DNA of 64,000 bases, from NCBI GenBank assembly GCA_002083435.1, contig LWDJ01000004.1:49471-113470 (forward strand). Reading direction: 5' to 3'. This document shows, in pieces, positions 25,115 to 33,918 of this stretch (the first letter of the stretch is position 1; every line of letters begins with the position of its first letter). Under the pieces are notes generated by a model. It ran no database searches and was not told where the DNA came from. It saw only the letters and a program-made list of their open reading frames with translations. Origin of the DNA: Proteobacteria bacterium SG_bin6. Its GTDB lineage: Bacteria; Pseudomonadota; Alphaproteobacteria; Sphingomonadales; Sphingomonadaceae. Both the position numbers and the translations under genes were made by a program.

Positions 25115-26205
25115 GTGATGTCCCAGGCAGCGAGAATGGCGTCGCGGTCCGCGCCCGCGCGCGGCGGCGGGCGATCGAGTTGGTTTTCGGTCAGGCTATA
25201 GCGGGGGGCGGGCGCGGGTTGCGCGATGCCGCCCGCCTCGACCAGCGCGGCGCGCTCTGCCAGGTGGGGATGATCGCGCAACTCGTCGAAACGCAGCACG
25301 GGGGTGACGCAGGCGTCGCTATCGGCGAAGCGCACCGTCCAATGGTCGCGCGAGTGCGCGGCGAACGCGGCGGTGAGCTTAGCCGTCATCACCGGCCATT
25401 TGTTGCGATCATGCTGCGCAGCAAAGTCGGGATCACCGGCGAGACCGAGTCCGGCGATCAGCAGCGCGAAGAACTGCGGCTCGATCGCGCCCACTGCCAC
25501 GAAGCCGCCATCGGCGCAGGTATAGCAACGATAGAAGGGCGCGCCGCCGTCGAGCAGATTGGCCTCGCGTGTGTCGCTCCAAGCGCCCATCGCGCGCATC
25601 GCATGGAACAAGGTCGTCTGCGCGATCACCCCGTCGATCATCGCCGCGTCGACCACTTGCCCCTGCCCGGTCGCGCGCGCGTGGAGCAACGCGGCGAGCA
25701 TCCCAAAAGCGAGCAGCATCGCGCCGCCCCCGAAATCGGCGATCAGGTTTAACGGCGGCGGCGGCGGCCGATCGGCGGGACCGATCGCGTGGAGCGCGCC
25801 GGTAAGCGCCAGATAGTTCAGATCATGCCCGGCGCGGTTGCTGAGCGGACCGATCTGCCCCCAGCCCGTCATCCGGCCATAGACGATCCGGGGATTGGCG
25901 GCGAGCGCCTCGGCCGGCCCCAGGCCCAACCGCTCCATCACCCCGGGCCGATTGCCCTCGATCAGCGCGTCGGCCCGCGCGATCAGCTTCAGCGCGAGCG
26001 CGCGATCGGCCTCAAGCTTCAGATCGAGCGCGATCGAGCGTCGCCCGCGCGCCATCAGATCGAGGTCACCGCGCGCGAACGGCCCGCCGCCGGGGCGATC
26101 GATCCGCACCACATCGGCGCCATTGTCGGCGAGCATCATCGCCGCGAACGGTCCCGGACCGATGCCGGCGAATTCGATGACCCGGATGCCCTGAAGCGGC
26201 CCCAT
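25111..26205 (-). CDS. CaiB/BaiF family CoA-transferase (racemase-like)
   Basis: This 364-aa protein belongs to class III CoA-transferases, close to alpha-methylacyl-CoA racemases. GIRVIEFAGIGPGPFAAMML, ADNGADVVRIDRPGG, SIALDLK and the RPGVMERLGLGP and RMTGWGQIGP blocks are typical. HDLNYLALTGALHAIG follows. It probably acts on branched or bile-acid-like acyl-CoA. I chose the ATG at 26205, with AGGGGGAAGC upstream, instead of a longer reading. Confidence 0.9.
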   Translation of the reverse strand: MGPLQGIRVIEFAGIGPGPFAAMMLADNGADVVRIDRPGGGPFARGDLDLMARGRRSIALDLKLEADRALALKLIARADALIEGNRPGVMERLGLGPAEALAANPRIVYGRMTGWGQIGPLSNRAGHDLNYLALTGALHAIGPADRPPPPPLNLIADFGGGAMLLAFGMLAALLHARATGQGQVVDAAMIDGVIAQTTLFHAMRAMGAWSDTREANLLDGGAPFYRCYTCADGGFVAVGAIEPQFFALLIAGLGLAGDPDFAAQHDRNKWPVMTAKLTAAFAAHSRDHWTVRFADSDACVTPVLRFDELRDHPHLAERAALVEAGGIAQPAPAPRYSLTENQLDRPPPRAGADRDAILAAWDIT

Positions 26206-26272
26206 GCTTCCCCCTTTTTCACCGAGCATGGCGGCGGGCGCTGTCGCGCGCAAGGTGGCGCCTTTGGGTCGC

Positions 26273-26800
26273 TCAGCGTTGCGGCGCCATCCCACAACGC
26301 GCCGCGCGCCGCGCTTTGTCGATCATACCGAAATCACGGGTGCGATCGATGAGCACGCGCAGCAGCGCGATGCCGCGTCCGCCCTGCGGCCTCACCCCTG
26401 CATAGCCCGCCGGCGCCTGCCGGCCCTGCCCGAGCAACGCGACTCGAACACCCGCCGGTGCGGCGCGAACGTTGCGAACGAAAGCGGTATCGGTGCGCGC
26501 GTCGAACACCGAGAGCGACCAATAGGGCGCGGCGATCGCTGGCACCTCGATCAGCACCCGCCCGCCCGCCAGATTGAACGGGCAGCTCGAATAGAGGAGA
26601 TCGGGGCTCGGTCGCACGATCGCGCGCGACTTGGCGGTGACGAGCGGCGCATGCGTCATGCGATTGACGCCCCCCGCCGCCGCCACGCGCGAGGTGGCAA
26701 GGCGCATCAGCGCGTAGGGCATCTGCGCGAGCGTCACATGCCACGCGAGCAGCGCCGCGAACAGGCCGAGCGCCAGGGGTGCGAGCCAGCGCGCGATCAT
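26273..26800 (-). CDS. DUF1254-type membrane-anchored protein
   Basis: This roughly 175-aa protein has an N-terminal anchor (MIARWLAPLALGLFAALLAW). It then resembles the DUF1254 domain: VRPSPDLLYSSCPFNLAGGR, EVPAIAAPYWSLSVFDARTD and a final RVLIDRTRDFG. In many bacteria DUF1254 and DUF1214 form one polypeptide; here they are adjacent genes. I chose the ATG at 26800, which overlaps the upstream stop by 4 bp and has AAGGTGGG six bases before it. Confidence 0.8.
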   Translation of the reverse strand: MIARWLAPLALGLFAALLAWHVTLAQMPYALMRLATSRVAAAGGVNRMTHAPLVTAKSRAIVRPSPDLLYSSCPFNLAGGRVLIEVPAIAAPYWSLSVFDARTDTAFVRNVRAAPAGVRVALLGQGRQAPAGYAGVRPQGGRGIALLRVLIDRTRDFGMIDKARRAARCGMAPQR

Positions 26801-27372
26801 GCGCATCCCACCTTATCGATACGTGGCAACTGGGCGGCGGTCACCTCGCCCTGCCCGCCGTCGATGGGCAGATAGGTGCGCAGCGTCAGCTCGAAACGCG
26901 GCGCGTGTCCGGTCGGCAGCCACCGCCCGGGCGCCGGTTGCGGCGCGATCGCCACTTGCCAGGCGCGCTGCTCGTCGGGCGACAGGCTCGCGCTGCCCAC
27001 CGAATAAACACCCGCCGCATTGGGGACGAGATAGCCGGCGGGATCATAAAGCGTCACGCTCCACCAGGCCGCGGGCAGCGCGCCGCCCGACAGGCGATAG
27101 CGGCACCGGCCGTCGAGCGGCGCGCCGGCGCTGTCCACGACCGCATTGTAGTAGCGCGCCTCGCGCGCCGGCAGCGCGAGCAGCCCGCGCAACGCGACCA
27201 CTGCGCGGGTATAGCGGCTCGCCTCGCTCGATCCGAAATCGCGCCCGGTCGCCCATGGCCCCAGCATGAGCTGATTGCCGAGCGCCCCGCTGCGCACGCT
27301 GTAAATCGCGCCGCCGGTTCCGATCAGCCCGCCGGCAACCGCGCACAGCAACAGCCGTGCCGAGAATCGCAT
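26797..27372 (-). CDS. DUF1214 domain-containing protein
   Basis: This 191-aa protein starts with a signal anchor (RLLLCAVAGGLIGTGGAIYSV). The DUF1214 domain follows: GRCRYRLSGGALPAAWWSVT, LYDPAGYLVPNAAGVYSVGS and a C-terminal LTLRTYLPIDGGQGEVTAAQ. It probably works with the DUF1254 partner just downstream, in the periplasm. The biochemical role is unknown. Confidence 0.86.
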   Translation of the reverse strand: MRFSARLLLCAVAGGLIGTGGAIYSVRSGALGNQLMLGPWATGRDFGSSEASRYTRAVVALRGLLALPAREARYYNAVVDSAGAPLDGRCRYRLSGGALPAAWWSVTLYDPAGYLVPNAAGVYSVGSASLSPDEQRAWQVAIAPQPAPGRWLPTGHAPRFELTLRTYLPIDGGQGEVTAAQLPRIDKVGCA

Positions 27373-27431
27373 CGTCGAAACCCCCTGATGGGGATCGTCA
27401 TAAAAGCGTCACGCGGGCGAGCGCAACCCTG

Positions 27432-30095
27432 TCAGCCACGCGCCCGCAGCGCCGCCTGTGCCGCGGCGAGCCGGGCGATCGGCACGCGGTAGGGCGAGGC
27501 CGAGACATAATCGAGCCCCGTGCGCGCGCAGAAGTCGATGCTCGCCGGATCGCCGCCATGCTCGCCGCAAATGCCGAGCTTCAGCCCCGCGCGCGTCCGC
27601 CGCCCGCGCTCGGCGGCGAGTTCGATCAGCGCGCCGACGCCCTCGATATCGAGGCTGACGAACGGATCGGTCGGGTAGATGCCCTTGTCGACATAGGCCG
27701 TCAGGAATCGGCTGGCATCGTCACGGCTCACCCCGAGCGTCGTCTGCGTCAGGTCGTTGGTGCCGAAGCTGAAGAATTCGGCGGCCTCGGCGATCTGCCC
27801 GGCCATGATCGCGGCACGTGGCAGCTCAATCATCGTGCCGACGAGATACTCCACCCGCCGCCCGCGCTCGGCGAACACGGCTTCGGCGGCCTTGTCGACC
27901 ACCGCCTTCATCAGCTCCAGCTCGCGCTTGGTGGCGACGAGCGGGATCATCACTTCGGGGATCGGCGCCTCGCCGCTCTTTTCGGCGACATCGATCGCCG
28001 CCTCGAAGATGGCGCGCGCCTGCATTTCGTAGATTTCGGGGTAAGTCACCCCCAACCGGCAACCGCGATGGCCAAGCATCGGGTTGAATTCGTGCAGTTC
28101 CGCCGCGCGACGCTTGAGCGCTTCCACTCCAACGCCCGCCGCATTGGCGACTTCGGCGAACTCGGCCTCGCCATGCGGCAGGAATTCGTGGAGCGGCGGA
28201 TCGAGCAGGCGGATGGTGCAAGGGAGCCCCGCCATCACCTCGAAAATCTCGACGAAATCGCCGCGCTGTTCGGGCAGCAATTTGTCGAGCGCCGCGCGCC
28301 GGCCGGCCTCATTCTCGGCGAGGATCATCTGGCGCACCGCGGTGATCCGCGCCGCATCGAAGAACATATGCTCGGTGCGGCACAGCCCGATGCCTTCGGC
28401 GCCGAACTCGCGCGCCACGCGGCAATCGGCGGGCGTCTCGGCATTGGTGCGTACTTTCAGCGTGCGCACCTTGTCCGCCCACGCCATGAGCGTGCCGAAA
28501 TCGCCCGCGAGTTCGGGCTGCACGGTCGGCACTTCGCCCAGCATCACCTCGCCCGAGGCGCCATCGATGGTGATCACCGCCCCTTCCTTCACCTCGCGCC
28601 CCGCAACGCGCATCACCCGCGCCTTCAGGTCGATCGAGATGCTTCCCGCACCGGAGACGCACGGGCGCCCCATGCCGCGCGCGACGACGGCGGCGTGGCT
28701 CGTCATCCCGCCGCGCGCCGTCAGAATGCCGCGTGCGGCGTGCATTCCGTGAATGTCCTCGGGGCTGGTCTCAACCCGCACCAGGATCACCGCTTCGCCC
28801 AGCTCGGCGCGGCGCTCGGCCATGTCGCTGTCGAACACCACCACGCCCGAAGCGGCGCCCGGCGAGGCGGGCAGGCCCTTGGTCAGCACGTCGCGCGGCG
28901 CCTTGGGATCGAGCGTGGGGTGCAAGAGCTGGTCGAGCGCGGAAGGATCGACCCGGCCCACCGCTTCGGCCTCGGTAATCAGGCCTTCCTGCGCCATATC
29001 GACCGCGATCTTCAGCGCCGCCGCCGCGGTGCGCTTGCCGCTCCTCGTCTGCAGCATCCACAGCTTGCCCTGCTGCACGGTGAACTCGATATCCTGCATG
29101 TCGCGGTAATGCCGCTCGAGCAGATCGAACACCTGCGCCAGCTCGGCATAGGTTTCGGGCATCGCCTCTTCCATGCTGAGCGGCTTGGCCCCAGCCGCCT
29201 CGCGCGCGACCTTGGTTAGATATTGCGGCGTGCGGATGCCCGCGACCACGTCCTCGCCCTGGGCGTTGATCAGGAACTCGCCATAATAAGCGTGCGCGCC
29301 GGTGGAGGGATCGCGGGTGAACGCCACCCCCGTCGCGCTGGTTTCGCCCATATTGCCGAACACCATCGCCTGCACGTTCACCGCCGTGCCCCAATCGCCG
29401 GGAATATTGTTCAGCCGGCGATAGACCTTGGCCCGGTCCGACTGCCACGATCCGAACACCGCGCCCACCGCGCCCCATAGCTGATCCTGCACATCCTGCG
29501 GGAAGGGCTTGCCCCACAGCTTCTGGACGAGGCCCTGATATTCGCCGACCAGCGCGCGCCAATCCTCGGCGCTCATCTCGGTATCGAGGAAATAGCCCTT
29601 GTCTTCCTTGGCGATTTCCAGCGCTTCCTCGAACGCGCCGTGATCGAGCCCGAGCACGACATCCGAATACATCTGGATGAAGCGGCGGTAGCTGTCCCAC
29701 GCGAAGCGCGCGTCGCCGCTGGTGGCGGCAAGGCCGGCGACGGTTTCGTCATTGAGGCCAAGGTTCAGCACCGTGTCCATCATGCCAGGCATCGACACCC
29801 GCGCGCCCGAGCGGACCGAGACGAGCAAGGGATCGGCGGCGTCGCCGAATTTCTTCCCCGTCACCCCTTCGATATGGGCGATGCCGGCGGCGACTTCGGC
29901 GCGCAGGCTTTCCGGGAAAGCCTCGCCTTCCTCATAATAGCGCGTGCACATTTCGGTGCTGATGGTGAAGCCCGGCGGCACCGGCAGGCCGATGGCAGCC
30001 ATTTCGGCGAGGTTCGCGCCCTTGCCGCCGAGCAGGTTCTTATCGCCCTTGCCCCCATCCGAAACCCCGCCGCCGAAGCGATAGACATAGTTCAT
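27432..30095 (-). CDS. ppdK: Pyruvate, phosphate dikinase
   Basis: PPDK interconverts pyruvate, ATP and phosphate with phosphoenolpyruvate, AMP and diphosphate. The 887-aa protein has the ATP-grasp N-terminal domain (YVYRFGGGVSDG, LLGGKGANLAEMAAIGLPVP), the phosphohistidine domain (GGMTSHAAVVARGMGRPCVSG, His about 455) and the PEP-binding TIM barrel. The barrel has LCRTEHMFF, MLGHRGCRLG, SFGTNDLTQTTLG and the catalytic Cys in GICGEHGGDPASI. Length is normal, and no regulatory partner gene is adjacent. Confidence 0.97.
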   Translation of the reverse strand: MNYVYRFGGGVSDGGKGDKNLLGGKGANLAEMAAIGLPVPPGFTISTEMCTRYYEEGEAFPESLRAEVAAGIAHIEGVTGKKFGDAADPLLVSVRSGARVSMPGMMDTVLNLGLNDETVAGLAATSGDARFAWDSYRRFIQMYSDVVLGLDHGAFEEALEIAKEDKGYFLDTEMSAEDWRALVGEYQGLVQKLWGKPFPQDVQDQLWGAVGAVFGSWQSDRAKVYRRLNNIPGDWGTAVNVQAMVFGNMGETSATGVAFTRDPSTGAHAYYGEFLINAQGEDVVAGIRTPQYLTKVAREAAGAKPLSMEEAMPETYAELAQVFDLLERHYRDMQDIEFTVQQGKLWMLQTRSGKRTAAAALKIAVDMAQEGLITEAEAVGRVDPSALDQLLHPTLDPKAPRDVLTKGLPASPGAASGVVVFDSDMAERRAELGEAVILVRVETSPEDIHGMHAARGILTARGGMTSHAAVVARGMGRPCVSGAGSISIDLKARVMRVAGREVKEGAVITIDGASGEVMLGEVPTVQPELAGDFGTLMAWADKVRTLKVRTNAETPADCRVAREFGAEGIGLCRTEHMFFDAARITAVRQMILAENEAGRRAALDKLLPEQRGDFVEIFEVMAGLPCTIRLLDPPLHEFLPHGEAEFAEVANAAGVGVEALKRRAAELHEFNPMLGHRGCRLGVTYPEIYEMQARAIFEAAIDVAEKSGEAPIPEVMIPLVATKRELELMKAVVDKAAEAVFAERGRRVEYLVGTMIELPRAAIMAGQIAEAAEFFSFGTNDLTQTTLGVSRDDASRFLTAYVDKGIYPTDPFVSLDIEGVGALIELAAERGRRTRAGLKLGICGEHGGDPASIDFCARTGLDYVSASPYRVPIARLAAAQAALRARG

Positions 30096-30133
30096 GAGTC
30101 ACTCCCTGCCGCTGCGGCCCAGTATCACCCTAT

Positions 30134-30217
30134 CCGTCACCCCGGCCTTGAGCCGGGGTTCCGCTGCCTTACGCCGGTGGAAGATAGCGGGACCCCGGGT
30201 CAAGCCCGGGGTGACGG
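30134..30217. repeat. Dispersed nested inverted repeat
   Basis: CCGTCACCCCGG (30134-30145) is complementary to CCGGGGTGACGG at the far end (to 30217). Each arm also folds alone: CCCCGGCCTTGAGCCGGGG and CCCCGGGTCAAGCCCGGGG. This 84-bp element sits between ppdK and glyS and has the architecture of the one after purL. Such hairpins are widespread between sphingomonad genes. Confidence 0.75.
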
Positions 30218-30242
30218 CGTTGCGTAGAACGCGCGGAACGCC

Positions 30243-32732
30243 TTACCCCTCGATCTTCGAGAAATCCGCCACCTGGTGCACCGCGTCGCGGACCCGGCCC
30301 AGCAGCGCGAGACGCGCGGTGCGCTTCGCCGGTTCCGGATCGTTGACCGTCACGGACTCGAAGAAAGCGTCGATCGGCGCGCGGAGCGCCGCGAGCGCCG
30401 CCATCGCGCCCTCGAAATCCTCGCGCGCCACCGCCGCTTTCGCCGCGGGCTCGGCGGTATCGAGCGCGGCGATCAGCGCGGCTTCGGCGGGTTCGAGCGC
30501 ATAGGCCGCCTGCGCGCGCTCGCTGCGCGCGAGTTCGGCGACGATCGGCGCGAATTCGGGATCATCAACCTCGACCAGCGGGTCTTCCTCACCGGTATCA
30601 TGGATCGGCGCGGGCGCGGCCTCGGGCGGCGGCGCTTCCTTCTTCAGGATATTGGCGGCGCGCTTGTAGCCGGCGAGGAGATTGGCGCCGTCCTCGGTGG
30701 TGATGAAGGCCTGCAGCGCGCTAACGCGGGCGAGCAGGCGGACGAGATCATCCTCGCCCCCGAGCGCGAAGACGGCATCGATCAGATCGTGGCGGACGCC
30801 GGCCTCGCGTTGCTGGACTTTGAGGCGGTCGGCGAGGAAATTCAGAAGATGTTCGGTGCAATCGGCCAGCATCAACCAGGCGCTTGCCTGATTTACTTCA
30901 GCCTCATCCAGATGAGGCAAAATCTGAACAACATTCGTACGTTGATCAATGACTTCCATTCTGCCGTTGGTCACAGCAAGTGCAAGCTGCTCCCCATCGC
31001 TGGGCAGTCGACCAACAGCCAATCCAGTGACCAATTGGTAAGGCCGGACCAAGTCTGTAGCGTTGATCACTCGCCGCAGATTGAGCCGGATGTTGTTTTC
31101 AACAACCGTGCGGATCAGGGCGATCGCTGTGCGCCGAAGAGCAAACGGATCGCGCGATCCGGTGGGCGCCTCACCGATCCTGAAAAACCCAACCAGTGTA
31201 TCCAGCTTATCCGCCAGCGAAACCGCCACCGTCACCGGATCGGTCGTCACGTCATCACCCTGCCCCACCGGCTTGTAATGATCGCGGATCGCCGCCGCGA
31301 CGGCGGGGTGCTCGCCCTGGGCGGCGGCGTAATAGCCGCCCATCACGCCTTGCAGCTCGGGAAACTCGCCGACCATGCCGGTGACGAGATCGGCCTTGCA
31401 GAGCAGCGCGGCGCGTTCGGCGAGCAACGCCAGCTCTGTAGCACTCAGCCCCTCCCCTTCAGGAGCATCGGGTGAACCGGGCCCCGCACGGTTCAGGTCA
31501 GGCTGGGAGCCTGACTGACTCGATGCTGGGTTGGGGTGGGGGCTGTCAGAACCGGGCGCGGCGCCGGCAACACCGCCCCCACCCCCATCCCCTCCCCTGA
31601 AGGGGAGGGGCTTGATGATGCCCTCTTCGCACAGCCAGCGCGCGAGCTTCGCCACGCGCTCAGCCTTTTCGGCGACCGTGCCCAGCTTTTCGTGGAAGAC
31701 GATGCGATCGAGCTTCTTCGCCTGCTCGTCGAGCGGCACGCGCAAATCCTGCTCGTAGAAGAAGCGCGCATCGCTCAGCCGCGCGGCGAGCACCTTGCGG
31801 TTGCCCTCGACGATCTTCGCGCCACCGTCCACCGCCTCGATATTCGCCACGCAGACGAAGGCGTTGGCGAGCTTCCCTTCACCATCCCGGCAAACGAAAT
31901 ATTTCTGGTTCACCCGCGCGGTCAGCTGGATCACCTCGGGCGGCACGCTGAGGAACGCTTCGTCGAAACGGCCTAGCAGCGGCACCGGCCATTCGGTTAG
32001 CCCGGCATTCTCCGCGACCAGCCCCTCATCCTCGATCAGCGCGAGCCGCGCTTCGGCGGCCAGCGCCCGCGCCCGGTCGCGGATGATCGCGGCGCGTTCG
32101 TCCTGATCGACGATGACCCGGGCGGCGCGGAGCTGCTCCGCATAAGTCGCGGCGCTTGCGATGCTGATCGCGCCCGGCGCCATGAAGCGGTGGCTGAAGG
32201 TCTCGCGCCCGCTGACGATGCCGGCGACTTCGCACGGCACCACCGCCTCGCCGAACAGCGCGACGATCCCCTGCAAGGGCCGCACCCAGCGCAAGGACTC
32301 GGTCGACAGCGAGGCCGCGCCCCAGCGCATCGATTTGGGCCAGGGAAAGGCGCGGACGATCGCCGGGATCGCCTCCGCCAGCACGTCCGCCGTCGCGCGG
32401 CCCGGCTTGTCGATCACCGCGAACAACACCCCGTCGCGCTCGACGAGTTGCTCGCGGGTGAGGCCGGTCTTGCGCAGGAACCCCTCCAGCGCCTGCGGCG
32501 GCGCCGAGGCGCGCGGGCCTTTCAGCTCCTCGGAAACGGCCTCGGTCGCCTCGGGTAGGTCGCGCGCGATCAGCGTCAGGCGGCGCGGGGTGGCATAGGT
32601 CTCGACCGCGCCCGCGCTCAGCCCCGCCTTGGCGAGCTCGGCGGCGAACAGCTTCGCCAAATCCTCGCGCGCGCGGGCCTGCATGCGGGCGGGGATTTCT
32701 TCGGAGCGGAGTTCAAGGAGGAAGTCGGTCAT
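30243..32732 (-). CDS. glyS: Glycine--tRNA ligase beta subunit, with in-frame inserts
   Basis: GlyS is the large subunit of the two-subunit glycyl-tRNA synthetase and pairs with GlyQ. At 829 aa it is over 100 residues longer than usual (about 690). The conserved parts are intact: FLLELRSEEIPARMQARARE, TPRRLT, KSMRWG, LCKADLVTGMVGEFPELQG, the DKLDTLVGFF block and DLVRLLARVSALQAF. Extra residues about 375-428 (Gly/Pro/Ser-rich) are coded by a palindromic repeat. A lower-GC stretch (about 30841-31140) codes an atypical segment before LADRLKVQQREAG. The ATG has its ribosome site inside a repeat element. Confidence 0.95.
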   Translation of the reverse strand: MTDFLLELRSEEIPARMQARAREDLAKLFAAELAKAGLSAGAVETYATPRRLTLIARDLPEATEAVSEELKGPRASAPPQALEGFLRKTGLTREQLVERDGVLFAVIDKPGRATADVLAEAIPAIVRAFPWPKSMRWGAASLSTESLRWVRPLQGIVALFGEAVVPCEVAGIVSGRETFSHRFMAPGAISIASAATYAEQLRAARVIVDQDERAAIIRDRARALAAEARLALIEDEGLVAENAGLTEWPVPLLGRFDEAFLSVPPEVIQLTARVNQKYFVCRDGEGKLANAFVCVANIEAVDGGAKIVEGNRKVLAARLSDARFFYEQDLRVPLDEQAKKLDRIVFHEKLGTVAEKAERVAKLARWLCEEGIIKPLPFRGGDGGGGGVAGAAPGSDSPHPNPASSQSGSQPDLNRAGPGSPDAPEGEGLSATELALLAERAALLCKADLVTGMVGEFPELQGVMGGYYAAAQGEHPAVAAAIRDHYKPVGQGDDVTTDPVTVAVSLADKLDTLVGFFRIGEAPTGSRDPFALRRTAIALIRTVVENNIRLNLRRVINATDLVRPYQLVTGLAVGRLPSDGEQLALAVTNGRMEVIDQRTNVVQILPHLDEAEVNQASAWLMLADCTEHLLNFLADRLKVQQREAGVRHDLIDAVFALGGEDDLVRLLARVSALQAFITTEDGANLLAGYKRAANILKKEAPPPEAAPAPIHDTGEEDPLVEVDDPEFAPIVAELARSERAQAAYALEPAEAALIAALDTAEPAAKAAVAREDFEGAMAALAALRAPIDAFFESVTVNDPEPAKRTARLALLGRVRDAVHQVADFSKIEG
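31448..31613. repeat. Palindromic repeat element inserted in frame inside glyS
   Basis: The segment is bounded by GCCCCTCCCCTTCAGG (31448-31463) and by CCCCTCCCCT-GA-AGGGGAGGGG (31589-31610), which are inverted relative to each other. The interior contains another hairpin, GTCAGGC-TGGGA-GCCTGAC. It encodes a Gly/Ser/Pro/Asn-rich stretch not expected in GlyS and keeps the reading frame. The boundary unit is the same sequence as the palindrome inside uvrA. Confidence 0.75.
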
Positions 32733-32860
32733 GCCCTCACCCTCCCACCGCCTGGCGGCGGCGGGCCCCGCCCTCTCCCGCCAGCGGGAGAGGGATTGAG
32801 CGCACTGCCCTCTCCCACCTGCGGGAGAGGGTGCCGAGCGCAGCGAAGGCGGGTGAGGGC
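32733..32860. repeat. 128-bp composite hairpin element between glyQ and glyS
   Basis: The outer ends GCCCTCACCC (32733-32742) and GGGTGAGGGC (32851-32860) are exact inverted repeats. Inside are CCCTCTCCCGC-CA-GCGGGAGAGGG and CCCTCTCCC-ACCTGC-GGGAGAGGG. The element abuts the glyS start codon, and on the minus strand GGGAGGGTGAGGGC precedes the ATG, so the repeat itself provides the probable Shine-Dalgarno sequence. It leaves only 4 bp to the glyQ stop. Confidence 0.8.
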
Positions 32861-32864
32861 CCGG

Positions 32865-33749
32865 TCACGCCGCCCACCCGTTCTTCTCCATCCAGCCCGC
32901 GCAGGCGGCCTTCGCCAGATCGCGCACGCGGCCGATATAGGCCTGGCGCTCGGCGACCGAGATCACCCCGCGCGCCTGGAGCAAGTTGAACACATGGCTC
33001 GCCTTGATCGCCTGCTCATAGGCCGGGATCGGCAGGCCGCGCGCGAGCGAGCGCTCGCATTCGGCGGCGTGTTTGCGGAAGGCGTCGGTCAGCGCATCGG
33101 TATCGGCAACCTCGAAATTCCATTCGCTCATCTGGCGTTCGTTCTCATAGAACACGTCGCCATAGGTCACGCCCGCGTCGTTGAACGCCAGATCGTACAC
33201 CGAGTCCTTGTTCTGTATGTACGTCGCCAGCCGTTCGAGCCCATAGGTCAGCTCGCCCGCCACCGGCTTGCAATCGAACCCGCCCATTTGCTGGAAATAG
33301 GTGAACTGGGTCACCTCCATCCCGTCGCACCACACTTCCCAGCCGAGCCCCCAGGCGCCGAGCGTCGGGCTTTCCCAGTCGTCCTCGACGAAGCGGATGT
33401 CGTGTCGGCTGAAATCGATCCCGATCGCAGCGAGCGAGCCGAGGTAAAGCTCCTGTAAGTCGGGCGGCGAGGGCTTCAGGATCACCTGATATTGATAATA
33501 ATGCTGCAGGCGATTGGGGTTCTCGCCATAGCGGCCATCGGTGGGCCGGCGGCTGGGCTGGACGAAAGCGGCATTCCACGGCTCCGGACCCAGCGCGCGC
33601 TGGGTGGTCGCGGTGTGGAAGGTACCCGCACCCATTTCCATGTCGTATGGTTGCAGGATCAGGCAGCCGCGCGCGCTCCAATAATCGTGGAGCGTCAGGA
33701 TCATTCGCTGAAAGCTGAGCGGCGGCGTGGCCAACGATAATTTCCCCAT
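32865..33749 (-). CDS. glyQ: Glycine--tRNA ligase alpha subunit
   Basis: GlyQ is the catalytic subunit of the bacterial two-subunit glycyl-tRNA synthetase and binds glycine and ATP. The 294-aa class II enzyme shows LSFQRMILTLHDYWSARGC, LILQPYDMEMGAGTFHTATT (motif 1 region), FVQPSRRPTDGRYGENPNRL, YQYQVILKPSP, and LGWEVWCDGMEVTQFTYFQQ. Length is normal. It is co-directional with glyS, separated by a repeat element. Confidence 0.97.
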   Translation of the reverse strand: MGKLSLATPPLSFQRMILTLHDYWSARGCLILQPYDMEMGAGTFHTATTQRALGPEPWNAAFVQPSRRPTDGRYGENPNRLQHYYQYQVILKPSPPDLQELYLGSLAAIGIDFSRHDIRFVEDDWESPTLGAWGLGWEVWCDGMEVTQFTYFQQMGGFDCKPVAGELTYGLERLATYIQNKDSVYDLAFNDAGVTYGDVFYENERQMSEWNFEVADTDALTDAFRKHAAECERSLARGLPIPAYEQAIKASHVFNLLQARGVISVAERQAYIGRVRDLAKAACAGWMEKNGWAA

Positions 33750-33832
33750 GCGCGAACGGTGGCGCCCCTTTGGCGCGCGGGGACAGGCGCGTCAATGCCC
33801 GCGCCGACGGTGTCAGCATAGCATGGCAGATA

Positions 33833-33850
33833 GTCAGGTAGTATTGACAT
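33833..33850 (+). promoter_or_regulatory. Operator copy 1 of the XRE operon
   Basis: GTCAGGTAGTATTGACAT is an imperfect palindrome (GTCA...TGAC). Thirteen of its 18 positions match the copy at 33869-33886, in the same orientation and 36 bp away start to start. It overlaps the TTGACA -35 hexamer (33844-33849). The likely ligand is the XRE regulator encoded just downstream. Confidence 0.6.
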
Positions 33851-33872
33851 TGCGGCGAATCGAGCTTAGTCA
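33844..33872 (+). promoter_or_regulatory. Candidate sigma-70 promoter of the XRE operon
   Basis: A consensus -35 TTGACA lies at 33844-33849. A weak -10 (TTAGTC/TAGTCA, 33866-33872) follows about 16-17 bp later. Both hexamers overlap the repeated palindromic operators, as expected for autorepression. The -10 is poor, so the exact start is uncertain. Confidence 0.45.
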
Positions 33873-33886
33873 GGTTTCACTGACAT
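33869..33886 (+). promoter_or_regulatory. Operator copy 2 of the XRE operon
   Basis: GTCAGGTTTCACTGACAT repeats copy 1 with the same half-sites GTCAGGT and TGACAT. It covers the predicted -10 region. A further GATGTCAGC half-site follows at 33887-33895. Twin sites 36 bp apart suggest cooperative binding by a dimeric regulator. Confidence 0.6.
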
Positions 33887-33918
33887 GATGTCAGCAAGAG
33901 ATGACCAAGGAGCAAGGC

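Noticed and set aside
27357..29219. 620-codon open frame on the plus strand
   Set aside because: It is antisense to ppdK, whose motifs are complete, and its product is Arg/His-rich as expected from a GC-rich shadow frame.
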